A DNA stretch of 21,206 bases from a virus: positions 1 through 21,206 of IMG/VR virus record IMGVR_UViG_3300035698_026182; one strand, written 5' to 3'. Of this stretch, positions 7,385-14,048 are shown one piece after another (within the stretch, counting starts at the first letter, position 1; every line of letters starts with the position of its first letter). The notes beneath the pieces were generated by a model, which was not told where the DNA came from, made no database searches, and saw only the letters and a program-made list of their open reading frames with translations. The translations under genes were made by a program, and so were the position numbers.

Positions 7385-8268
7385 CAATGCGAGATGCGTT
7401 CTTTCACAGTATAGTAAATCGAGCATCGATGGGGAATAAACTTGTTATTGTAACCGCGGATATGTCTGCACCTGCCCTCGATGATTTTCGAACAAATTAT
7501 CCACATCGTTACATTAATGTTGGAATAGCTGAACAATCCATGATCCTCACAGCATGTGGACTTGCAAACGAAGGTTTCATTCCAGTCTGTTATGCCATAC
7601 AACCGTTTGCTTCATTAAGGTGTTATGAACAGATTAAGGTGATAGCAGCCCTCATGAATATCCCAATTATGATAGTAGGTGTGGGAGCCGGATTCAGTTA
7701 TGAGGATAGCGGTCCCACTCATCATGCCCTGGAGGATTTGGCAATTATGAGAATCCTCCCAAACATGACAGTTTGGAATCCCTCAAGTAATCATTTGGCT
7801 GTACGGATAGCTGATGAAGTTGGGAAAGGATTGATGTATGTAAGATTGGATAGGAAGGATCTCCCAGAAATTTATCCAAAACCAAATGATTTGAACTTTG
7901 ACTCTATCAGCCATTTCGCAGATGGATTTGATGTATCTAAATGGTCAGGTTGTCATCAATGGATTGTTTCAACAGGTAACATGGTGCATACAGCACTTGA
8001 AGTAACAAAGGAAACTGATGTTGGAGTAATTGATGTGTTTAAGTTTCCTTTTGATGAAAGCAAATTTAGAAATGTGATAGGCGATGAGGATTTTGTAATT
8101 GTTGAGGAAAACAATTCTCGTGGTGGATTAGCTGCAGCAGTGTACGAAGCACTTAATAAGAAACACCGCGGCGTTCCAAGTTACGATTACGTTTATGGTG
8201 GTAGAGGAAACATTCAAAAGTTCTATGGTTTAGATAAGGAGGGAATCACAAAATGGTTATCGGATTAA
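7381..8268 (+). CDS. Transketolase, C-terminal (pyrimidine-binding) subunit
   Basis: A 295-residue homologue of the Pyr plus C-terminal domains of transketolase. It carries the catalytic glutamate of the TPP pyrimidine site in NVGIAEQ (E51), FASLRCYEQIK (76-86), and the SYEDSGPTHHALEDLA segment (106-121). This complements the N-terminal subunit encoded just upstream, and the two should form a heterotetramer as in other split transketolases. The ATG overlaps the upstream TGA, giving coupled translation and equal amounts. The length is usual for this subunit. Both halves keep their cofactor motifs, so an active enzyme is likely. Split transketolases are normally chromosomal; finding both in a phage late region is unusual. 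Confidence 0.9.
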   Translation: MTMRDAFFHSIVNRASMGNKLVIVTADMSAPALDDFRTNYPHRYINVGIAEQSMILTACGLANEGFIPVCYAIQPFASLRCYEQIKVIAALMNIPIMIVGVGAGFSYEDSGPTHHALEDLAIMRILPNMTVWNPSSNHLAVRIADEVGKGLMYVRLDRKDLPEIYPKPNDLNFDSISHFADGFDVSKWSGCHQWIVSTGNMVHTALEVTKETDVGVIDVFKFPFDESKFRNVIGDEDFVIVEENNSRGGLAAAVYEALNKKHRGVPSYDYVYGGRGNIQKFYGLDKEGITKWLSD

Positions 8269-9470
8269 TTCGACCAGATAGCAAAATGCAGAACTATCAA
8301 AACCTCACATCATTATCTGCAATAGAACCTCCTCATTGGATGGCATGTAGAGTTAAAGATCTTCAACGGCTACATGATGACGTGATAATCTGGGATGCAC
8401 AAGTAGATGAAGTTAGTCCAGACATGTCAGGGTGTGATGAAATTGAAATCTGGGCAACCGGAGTCCACCCGTCCGCTTGGATTCAGGAACAGGCAGGGGT
8501 AGATAGGCTCAAATTAAAAACAACGAATGTAACCATAATTGACCATTTACCCTTTGATGCAAAAAAGGTTTCCCCGGACTGGTCACTTTTCAACATGAAT
8601 AAGTACCATGCTCATAACTGGCAAACTTGGGGAAGCAAACAAACGTTAGCTCCATACGGAACTGTCCATACTTCCGTTTCATGCCCATATAAATGCAAGT
8701 TTTGTACCATCCACAGTTATTATGGAACAAAGTACGCTACACGCTACATTGAATCCGTTGTAAATGACCTGAATGTTTTATCTAATTCAGGAGTGAAGAA
8801 TGTCAAGGTGATGGATGAACTCTTCCTTACAAAGAAATCTGGTGACCTTCTGAAAGCAATAATAAACGAAACGGAAAATAATTTTAACATTTGGGGTTAT
8901 TCTCGCGTAGATACACTTCCAGATAATTTGGGCATTGTAAAGACTGCTGGAGTTAATTGGATTTGTCTTGGCATTGAATCCGGAAACCAAGAAATCCGAC
9001 AATCCATGAATAAAGGTAAATTCACAAATGAAGATATTCGTAACTCGGTAACGCGACTGAAGGATGCTGGAATCTCTGTCCTTGGTAACTTCATGTTTGG
9101 TTTCCCAGATGACACATTCTCTACTATGCAGGAAACCCTAGACCTTGCAATAGAGTTAAATTGTGAATATAGTAATTTCTATTGTGTAGTGCCCTATCCT
9201 GGAACAGAGTTGGAAAGTTATGCAAAAGAACAGAAATGGGAATTACCGAAAGAACCATCACAGTACGCTCAATACTCTTATGACTTCCTACCTCTCCCAA
9301 CAAAATACTTAACCGCAAAGGAAGTATTGAAGTTCCGTGACACTGCTTGGTTGAAATATCACAAAAACACGGAATACCTGCAAATGGTTCTCAGGAAATT
9401 CGGAATGGATGTGTTGAAGGAAATCAATGAAATGACAAGCAGGAAATTGGAGAGGAAATTATTGCCTTGA
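8253..9470 (+). CDS. Radical SAM enzyme with B12-binding-like N-terminus
   Basis: A 405-residue radical SAM protein. The first 100 residues resemble the Rossmann B12-binding domain of the B12-dependent class (LSAIEPPHWMA at 21-31, VIIWDA at 44-49), but no DxHxxG cobalamin-ligating motif is present, so it may be degenerate. The cluster motif is CPYKCKFC (C144, C148, C151). After it come a VKVMDELF segment, ICLGIESGN, and NFMFGFPDDT, typical of this superfamily. Many relatives methylate unactivated carbons or rearrange sugars and lipids; the precise reaction cannot be told. SD AAGGAGGG lies about nine bases before the ATG, and the gene overlaps the transketolase gene by 16 nt. It ends overlapping the TTG of the next gene. 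Confidence 0.85.
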   Translation: MVIGLIRPDSKMQNYQNLTSLSAIEPPHWMACRVKDLQRLHDDVIIWDAQVDEVSPDMSGCDEIEIWATGVHPSAWIQEQAGVDRLKLKTTNVTIIDHLPFDAKKVSPDWSLFNMNKYHAHNWQTWGSKQTLAPYGTVHTSVSCPYKCKFCTIHSYYGTKYATRYIESVVNDLNVLSNSGVKNVKVMDELFLTKKSGDLLKAIINETENNFNIWGYSRVDTLPDNLGIVKTAGVNWICLGIESGNQEIRQSMNKGKFTNEDIRNSVTRLKDAGISVLGNFMFGFPDDTFSTMQETLDLAIELNCEYSNFYCVVPYPGTELESYAKEQKWELPKEPSQYAQYSYDFLPLPTKYLTAKEVLKFRDTAWLKYHKNTEYLQMVLRKFGMDVLKEINEMTSRKLERKLLP

Positions 9471-10153
9471 TTCGTTTAACTGAAAAGATCGCCGGTAGAA
9501 CCGTTTGCATCCTCCTCCATGGAGCCTCTATAAAGGGTATTCCGGAACATGCATTGAATGGAAAAGACTGGTGTTATGTGTCACTAAATGATTTCATGTT
9601 TGTTGAAGCCCTGATGAAGAAAGAACTCGAAGTTGTTCTCATAACAAGTGAAGTGGAAATCGTGCGAAAGTGTGTTGATGTTGCTGTATTCTTAGACAGG
9701 AATCCAACAAATCTATTTATCACAACAACTTGGGCACTCGGGGCATTAATGGAAAAAAGTAATGGATTTGTCAAGAAATACCGGAATCAGATAATCCTGG
9801 TTCCACGTCCTCCATTCCTCCCAATTAAGGATAATGTTGCACGACCGAATTCCGTGACTATCCTTTTCCTTACTCTTGCAGATGCCGGTGTGAAGAAAAT
9901 CGTGGTACTGGGCATGGATGGATGTGAATATGGGAAGTCAATAGTGGAACAAAAACGGACTTATATAAATCAGGAATTATTTGATTCACATGGAAACAGG
10001 AAGACGGCAATAATGATAGATACTATGGTGTTCAATAAACATTTTCCAGAGTTATTTAAGGGAAAGAACTGTGAAATCCTGAACTGTTCTCCGGGATCCC
10101 ACATAACCGTTATCCCTCAAATAACACACGAGTGTTTGACAGAAATGTCTTGA
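9467..10153 (+). CDS. DUF115/MAF-like glycosylation protein (tentative)
   Basis: A 228-residue soluble protein, last in the cassette. It has a Rossmann-like start, AGRTVCILLHGASI (9-22), a central KKIVVLGMDG (143-152), and a C-terminal NCSPGSHITVIPQIT (206-220). This layout recalls DUF115 proteins: the motility accessory factors that transfer nonulosonic acids onto flagellin in the cytoplasm, and the MptE-like pyrophosphokinases. GT42-type sialyltransferases share the fold, so assignment stays tentative. The start is a TTG at 9467 overlapping the previous TGA, with GAGAGGA about ten bases upstream; no ATG is better placed. Its stop codon is shared with the -35 box of the promoter at 10150. 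Confidence 0.55.
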   Translation: MIRLTEKIAGRTVCILLHGASIKGIPEHALNGKDWCYVSLNDFMFVEALMKKELEVVLITSEVEIVRKCVDVAVFLDRNPTNLFITTTWALGALMEKSNGFVKKYRNQIILVPRPPFLPIKDNVARPNSVTILFLTLADAGVKKIVVLGMDGCEYGKSIVEQKRTYINQELFDSHGNRKTAIMIDTMVFNKHFPELFKGKNCEILNCSPGSHITVIPQITHECLTEMS

Positions 10154-10178
10154 CAATAACGAAGGTTTGGTGTATCTT
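10150..10178 (+). promoter_or_regulatory. Sigma70-type promoter ahead of the structural module
   Basis: A perfect -35 box, TTGACA (10150-10155), is followed by exactly 17 bases and TATCTT (10173-10178), four of six matches to TATAAT including the TA at positions 1-2 and the final T. A start of transcription near 10185 would leave a leader of about 13 bases holding the GAGGA ribosome site of the gene at 10198. It lies in the longest intergenic gap of the window (44 bases), and the -35 box overlaps the TGA of the preceding gene. No terminator hairpin is seen here, so cassette transcription may read through. Confidence 0.6.
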
Positions 10179-10197
10179 ACAAAACGAGGAATGAATT

Positions 10198-10662
10198 ATG
10201 GCATTGGCAGTTGGAACAAATAGTTGGGTAACTGAGGCAGAGGCAAATCTTTACTTCGATGACCGCGTTGGAATAACTGATTACTGGGTAGATGATGCAG
10301 ATGAAAATCCCCGTGCACTTATCACGTCATATAAGGAACTGAATAACTGTGGGAAATACTCATTTCCCGTCGTGGCAACCCAAGTGATGAAGGATGCCCA
10401 ATGTGAATATTCCCTCCACTTACTCATCCATACACCCGATCGGGCAATCCGGGAAGGCATACAAGCACAAAGGGTTGTGAAGGCAGGGATTGTAAAGGAA
10501 GAGTATCATCGAGAGGGTAAAGGGATAATTATTCCGCCCTTGGTCGCAAGCCTCCTTTCCACCTATGAACTTGAGAAACCTTTCCACATTTTCGATATTG
10601 AACGGGATGAGGAGCAGAAAACAGATTATAATGCACCGGGTAATTTAGATAGAGATGTATAA
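10198..10662 (+). CDS. DnaT-like phage head/neck protein
   Basis: A 154-residue protein opening LAVGTNSWVTEAEANLYFDDR, the signature of a phage family listed under the name putative DnaT-like ssDNA-binding protein. Those genes sit between capsid and neck genes, so a head-tail connector or head-completion role is more likely than replication. The middle (about 40-110) is helical with a conserved-looking VMKDAQCEYSLHLL stretch. It is the first gene after the promoter at 10150, with GAGGA eight bases before its ATG, and opens the structural module. It is of usual length for the family. Confidence 0.72.
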   Translation: MALAVGTNSWVTEAEANLYFDDRVGITDYWVDDADENPRALITSYKELNNCGKYSFPVVATQVMKDAQCEYSLHLLIHTPDRAIREGIQAQRVVKAGIVKEEYHREGKGIIIPPLVASLLSTYELEKPFHIFDIERDEEQKTDYNAPGNLDRDV

Positions 10663-10674
10663 AAAGGAGAAATT

Positions 10675-11013
10675 ATGATAAATGCACAAGATTATTTTCT
10701 AACACGATTAATTGACCTTGGTGGACTCCGAACAGGAAGTGCCGAAGTTGTAAAGACGATGTATTGCAGGGATGTGTACCTATCTTTCGGGAAAGCAGCA
10801 GGTGGAAATGACGTATTGGTGATTGAGGGAAGTCTCGACAACACGGAAGACTCCTACGATAACCTTGATGCAAACGATGAAAACGTCACCCCGACAACGG
10901 GGAAAACAACATTGTATCTCTTAGAGGGATTTCTACCACCCTATGTCAGGATTCGGAAAGTCTCCGGGGAAAATCAGATTGCAATTAAGTTGTACATTGG
11001 AGGGGTATCATGA
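10675..11013 (+). CDS. Small virion-type beta protein, function unknown
   Basis: A 112-residue protein without a family I can name. The VLVIEGSLDNTEDSYDNLDAN segment (about 43-64) and the closing PYVRIRKVSGENQIAIKLYIGG look like a beta-sandwich of the kind found in small capsid decoration or accessory virion proteins. Position between the DnaT-like gene and the neck genes supports a structural role (inference). AAAAGGAG lies six bases before the start. The stop overlaps the next ATG (ATGA), so the two are probably made together. Confidence 0.65.
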   Translation: MINAQDYFLTRLIDLGGLRTGSAEVVKTMYCRDVYLSFGKAAGGNDVLVIEGSLDNTEDSYDNLDANDENVTPTTGKTTLYLLEGFLPPYVRIRKVSGENQIAIKLYIGGVS

Positions 11014-11582
11014 AAGACCTAAAAGATACAACTGATGTAGCACAAATCACGGCATTGAATGATCTATCTGTAGCACAGGTGAGGGAACAGGATGATGCTT
11101 CTCTTGTTGCCTACAATGCAGCTAATGGAACAGAACTTGCAGTAGTGGACACGAATGTGGACGAGCTTCTAGTCGAGGAACAACACATCACGTCTATATT
11201 CCCAGAGGACTCAGATGAGACTGTGACATTGGTAGCCGGTACGCCTGCTAATACATGGAGTGCATGGGCACGTATAGTGGATAATATGCTAGGGTATTTG
11301 GATGATAACGCAGCTACAATGAATATGCACATATCCACCATTATGGTAGAGGACTCTTCAGTAAAAGACAAGATATATATGTTAGAGATTGCATACGGGT
11401 CGGCACATACGGTGGTGTCGAGACAACGGTATATGGCACAGAACACTAAGGTTGGGACAGTCCAACAGGCGAAGGTCAGGGCGGAACATATACCTGTCGG
11501 GGAGCTAATATATTATCGTGCTAAATGTGAAACGGCAAGTGCCACAGTACAGGTACATTTCCGTTATCACACACACGCGTAA
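11010..11582 (+). CDS. Putative virion structural protein
   Basis: A 190-residue protein. The first 60 residues are polar and probably helical (KDTTDVAQITALNDLSVAQV). The rest appears as a beta domain that begins SIFPEDSDETVTL near residue 62 and ends in VPVGE-like and VHFRYHTHA segments. Similar layouts occur in phage head-accessory or fibre-type proteins, with an N-terminal attachment part and a C-terminal beta domain, but I cannot name a family. It is coupled to the preceding gene by ATGA. No enzyme motif or membrane segment is visible. Confidence 0.65.
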   Translation: MKDLKDTTDVAQITALNDLSVAQVREQDDASLVAYNAANGTELAVVDTNVDELLVEEQHITSIFPEDSDETVTLVAGTPANTWSAWARIVDNMLGYLDDNAATMNMHISTIMVEDSSVKDKIYMLEIAYGSAHTVVSRQRYMAQNTKVGTVQQAKVRAEHIPVGELIYYRAKCETASATVQVHFRYHTHA

Positions 11583-11592
11583 GGGATGAATT

Positions 11593-11745
11593 ATGCCAAC
11601 GCCAAGAGAGGGAGAAGGAAAACAGAAATTCATATCACGTTGCATCCCTTACCTTTTTCACCGCGAGGGAGAAAAGGATAAAGGGCATGCTTGGCAAAAA
11701 TGTAATGGGATATACGAGCAATGGTTGAAGAGGAGAAGGAAATGA
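11593..11745 (+). CDS. 50-residue phage protein with SRC...C pattern
   Basis: A short frame beginning MPTPREGEGKQKFISRC and ending KCNGIYEQWLKRRRK. The layout (Pro/Glu-rich start, F-I-S-R-C, then an H and a second Cys before an aromatic) matches a small motif known in phages both as a stand-alone protein and as a tail on capsid-protease or portal-region proteins. C17 and C37 with nearby His residues could bind a metal. Support for a real gene: AAGGGATGAA before the ATG, a start ten bases after the previous stop, and an ATGA overlap with the head-closure gene that follows. Function unknown. Confidence 0.75.
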   Translation: MPTPREGEGKQKFISRCIPYLFHREGEKDKGHAWQKCNGIYEQWLKRRRK

Positions 11746-12077
11746 TTGGACCATACCTGATAAACTCTATTACACTTAAACAGTTCAAAGGGGAAGATGA
11801 ATGGGGAACACCTAAAGATCGAACAAGTGTAACCGTGAAATCGAGGATTGATTATAAAAATCGACAAGTAGAGAATGAAGCAGGTGAGCTCGTTGTGAGT
11901 AAGGCAAAGGTGTTCATGCGACCAAGAACGATTACTCGAACAGGTTTTGCATTAAGAGCCACGAACACGATTGCATATGAAGACCTAATCACGGATGACG
12001 GAATCGACCATGCCATAATTCTAATTGGGAAAGCACAAGATTTCTCAGTTAGATTCCTGGAGGTATATATTGCATGA
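11742..12077 (+). CDS. Head-closure/head-tail joining protein (putative)
   Basis: A 111-residue, mainly beta protein. The run VKSRIDYKNRQVENEAGELVVSKAKVFM is typical of small head-closure (stopper) and minor capsid proteins of siphoviruses, which cap the connector after packaging and give the tail its docking surface. The start at 11742 overlaps the previous TGA (ATGA) and follows AGAGGAGAAGGAA; an in-frame ATG at 11721 would overlap the previous gene further. The next gene overlaps by ATGA. Order with the gp10-like and terminator genes supports the neck assignment. Confidence 0.68.
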   Translation: MIGPYLINSITLKQFKGEDEWGTPKDRTSVTVKSRIDYKNRQVENEAGELVVSKAKVFMRPRTITRTGFALRATNTIAYEDLITDDGIDHAIILIGKAQDFSVRFLEVYIA

Positions 12078-12514
12078 ATTTTTACCTTGATACAAAAGAT
12101 TTTGACCGTAAATTTACCAACTTCATGGATAACAAATCCAAAACTGCCCTTAGGGAAGGGTTAGGGAAAGCCGGAGAAGCCTTGATGAATGATATAAATT
12201 GGGAAGAACCAAAAGCTCCTGAACTCACATCTGCACTCCGCTCTGCCATAAGTGTATTTGTGAATAAGTTTCTCCGAAAAACATCTATCGCTCTCCGGAA
12301 ACCCGACCTGTCTCCAGACCCAAAACTGAAACCTCTTCGCTCTTGGATGGAAACGATACCACCGAACACGGAACAGGCAGCAGTGGTGGTGAATGTACCG
12401 TATGCAGCTTTCCAACATGCAACGTATCATAAAGGTTATATGAGTAAGAAGTTATACAGTAATGCACGGAAATACTTAAAGATTATCTCTGATGAAATAA
12501 AGAAGGTTAGATGA
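12074..12514 (+). CDS. HK97 gp10-like neck/tail-completion protein
   Basis: A 146-residue protein. An N-terminal helix (FDRKFTNFMDNKSKTALREGLGKAG) leads into a beta domain with AAVVVNVPYAAFQHATY (about 102-118), the V-N-V-P-Y-A-x-x-Q-H signature of the HK97 gp10/tail-completion family. A basic helix ends the chain. These proteins sit at the head-tail interface. Overlaps by ATGA at both ends place it in one translational unit with the head-closure and tail-terminator genes. Length is normal for the family. Confidence 0.8.
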   Translation: MNFYLDTKDFDRKFTNFMDNKSKTALREGLGKAGEALMNDINWEEPKAPELTSALRSAISVFVNKFLRKTSIALRKPDLSPDPKLKPLRSWMETIPPNTEQAAVVVNVPYAAFQHATYHKGYMSKKLYSNARKYLKIISDEIKKVR

Positions 12515-12921
12515 TTAAGGAATTAACAAAATACATAGATAATAATTTAGCAACCCTCACCCTTGGAACCAATTTATTCGCTGGTAAGATCCCCCCGAGT
12601 GTCGAGGGACAAGCTGTTGTAGTAGAACGTAGTGACCCGGGACTCAGAAGTGCCTCTCATGGTTTACTTGACACTGGACAAACCCCCTTTAACATTATTG
12701 TTCGGGGTGCCATGGGTGCAGGTTATCCTACTCCTGAAGCCTTAGTCAATTCAATCTTCACATTCCTTCACGGAAAAACACAAGTAGAGTTACCCGTGGC
12801 CGGGTCTGGAGTAACGTACCTCGTGAATATAGGTTGTAATGACCCCTACTATATTGGCGTGGATGATAAGAAACGTGATTCATTCATTTTACCTGTAATG
12901 GTCACGCGAGCAGAAAATTAA
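12511..12921 (+). CDS. Tail terminator / minor capsid protein (putative)
   Basis: A 136-residue alpha/beta protein. An N-terminal helix (IKELTKYIDNNL) is followed by AVVVERSDPG, FNIIVRGAMGAGYPTPEALVNSIFTFLHG and a C-terminal strand ILPVMVTRAEN. This matches the tail-terminator/minor-capsid group, in which the ring formed ends the tail tube and joins the neck. It lies in the expected place, between the gp10-like gene and the tube gene, and starts in an ATGA overlap. Sequence conservation is low in this family, so the call rests on layout and order. Confidence 0.7.
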   Translation: MIKELTKYIDNNLATLTLGTNLFAGKIPPSVEGQAVVVERSDPGLRSASHGLLDTGQTPFNIIVRGAMGAGYPTPEALVNSIFTFLHGKTQVELPVAGSGVTYLVNIGCNDPYYIGVDDKKRDSFILPVMVTRAEN

Positions 12922-12938
12922 TAGAAGGAGTATAAATT

Positions 12939-13460
12939 ATGGCACTTGGACCATTAGGCGACATAGGACCATGCCAAATTTACTGGAATAGCACGGTAAT
13001 CACTTCCCTGCTTGAAGGTGGGGCAACTTTCCGCTTTACCGGGGGAGTATCTCCCGATGTGAAAGAGGCGGAATTCGGAAATACCCCACTCGATGGTATC
13101 TTTACTGGTTATGAACAGGTTGAGTTCGAAGCACCATTTACCCGACTCACTTATGCAAATCTGGCAAAGATAATCCCCGGTGGAAGTAATTCAGGTGGTG
13201 AAAGTGGTAATGTTGCAGTATTCGCTCATATCATTGTGGGTGCAAGTTTAGTATCCCTGGCATCGGAACTAATAGTGAAAAGGATTGTAAATGGCGTTAT
13301 AGATACCAGTCGGAAATACTGGTTACACATTCCACTTGCATACCCGATTCCACAATTCGACATTCCATACAACCTCAATGATCAGCGAGGCTTTATGGTC
13401 TTATTCAAATGTTATGCCAATGAAACAACTGGTTTAGTATGGCACGTTGGCGATCACTAA
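12939..13460 (+). CDS. Major tail tube protein
   Basis: A 173-residue beta-rich protein beginning MALGPLGDIGPCQIYW. The GVSPDVKEAEFGNTPLDG segment (about 36-53) and EQVEFEAPFTRLT are typical of tail tube subunits: an early strand pair, an exposed loop, then a beta barrel. It follows the terminator and precedes the chaperone pair, the usual siphovirus order. AGAAGGAG lies about nine bases upstream of the ATG, a good site as expected for an abundant virion protein, and the gene does not overlap its neighbours, unlike most here. Confidence 0.8.
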   Translation: MALGPLGDIGPCQIYWNSTVITSLLEGGATFRFTGGVSPDVKEAEFGNTPLDGIFTGYEQVEFEAPFTRLTYANLAKIIPGGSNSGGESGNVAVFAHIIVGASLVSLASELIVKRIVNGVIDTSRKYWLHIPLAYPIPQFDIPYNLNDQRGFMVLFKCYANETTGLVWHVGDH

Positions 13461-13474
13461 GATAGGAGGCAGTA

Positions 13475-13789
13475 ATGCCAAAAATGAACATTGATGAACT
13501 CACGGAAAAAGTGTTTGAACCCATTGAGTTTACCCTTGATGGGAAAGACTACAAAATCACAACACTACCATCTGAAGCACTCGACACAATTATGGATGCA
13601 ACGGAAAACCCGTCAAAAATCCGCGGTTCATTTGCTCAATTGATTGGTGGGAATGAAAAGGATTTCAAGAAAACTGATTTCCGGAAACTCGTTGCTGCCG
13701 CGGGGTTTATAATGAACGCTGTCCGAGATCAGATTCAGTCATACCAATCAAAAAACGTGCAAGGGGAAGATGTAACCCAGAAAGTGTAA
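13475..13789 (+). CDS. Tail assembly chaperone (gpG-like)
   Basis: A 104-residue product read without frameshifting. The N-terminal FEPIEFTLDGKDYKITTLPSEALDTIMDA is typical of G-type chaperones, which coat the tape measure and recruit tube subunits. Codons 92-94 are TCA AAA AAC, a slippery site; a -1 shift there bypasses the TAA at 13787 and joins the frame at 13756-14040, giving a GT fusion of 188 residues. AGGAGG lies upstream of the start. Position between tube and tape-measure genes is the standard one for G/GT. Confidence 0.85.
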   Translation: MPKMNIDELTEKVFEPIEFTLDGKDYKITTLPSEALDTIMDATENPSKIRGSFAQLIGGNEKDFKKTDFRKLVAAAGFIMNAVRDQIQSYQSKNVQGEDVTQKV

Positions 13790-13819
13790 TTGCCAACACC
13801 TTCCCTGGTCGGTTTACAT
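13750..13819 (+). promoter_or_regulatory. -1 programmed frameshift signal with candidate stem/pseudoknot
   Basis: The heptamer A_AAA_AAC (13750-13756) lies in the zero frame of the chaperone gene and is a canonical X_XXY_YYZ slippery sequence. Six bases later GGGAAG (13764-13769) can pair with CTTCCC (13800-13805), extendable by a G-U pair. The adjoining ATGTAA (13770-13775) is the exact complement of TTACAT (13814-13819). The strand order makes this a pseudoknot if both stems form, although there is no linker between the two 5' strands, so they may instead alternate. Pairing was found by eye; no energy was calculated. Confidence 0.82.
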
Positions 13820-14040
13820 GGCAAGAATTAGAAACTATGGACCCTCGGTTGATAGCACATTTTTACGCTGAAGCCGAGGGAGTCCATCGACAGGAAATGG
13901 CAAGGACAGCACAGGCAGTGGCAGCAGGGTTCAGTGATAAGGCAGGATATGCTAATTTCATCCACAGCCTTGAACTGTCAAAGCCAAAACAGGAAGATTA
14001 TGATGACACTTGGGAAATACTTAGAATGGCAGGGGGATAG
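13756..14040 (+). CDS. Frameshift extension of the tail chaperone (gpT-like part of GT)
   Basis: This frame has no start near its beginning and is open from before the slippery site to the TAG at 14040. Entered by a -1 shift after AAC, it adds 94 residues to the first 94 of the chaperone, beginning RARGRCNPESVIANTFPGRF and containing ELETMDPRLIAHFYAEAEGV and a helical, acidic end. In phages with this arrangement the T part binds the tape measure and tube subunits. An ATG at 13837 could in principle start a separate 67-residue protein, but it has no clear SD, whereas the frame extends unbroken to the heptamer. Confidence 0.82.
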   Translation, partial: RARGRCNPESVIANTFPGRFTWQELETMDPRLIAHFYAEAEGVHRQEMARTAQAVAAGFSDKAGYANFIHSLELSKPKQEDYDDTWEILRMAGG

Positions 14041-14048
14041 AAAAGGTA

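Noticed and set aside
1-10153. Cassette as a DNA base hypermodification pathway
   Set aside because: There is no thymidylate synthase-like, hydroxymethylpyrimidine kinase or pyrophosphorylase gene, which such pathways normally need, although sugar transfer to DNA cannot be ruled out from this window alone.
10154-10197. Terminator in the longest intergenic gap
   Set aside because: No GC-rich inverted repeat followed by a T run is present; only the promoter elements are supported.
13837-14040. A separate 67-residue gene starting at ATG 13837
   Set aside because: The frame extends upstream without a stop to the slippery site, the ATG lacks a clear SD, and the context is the classic G/GT chaperone pair.
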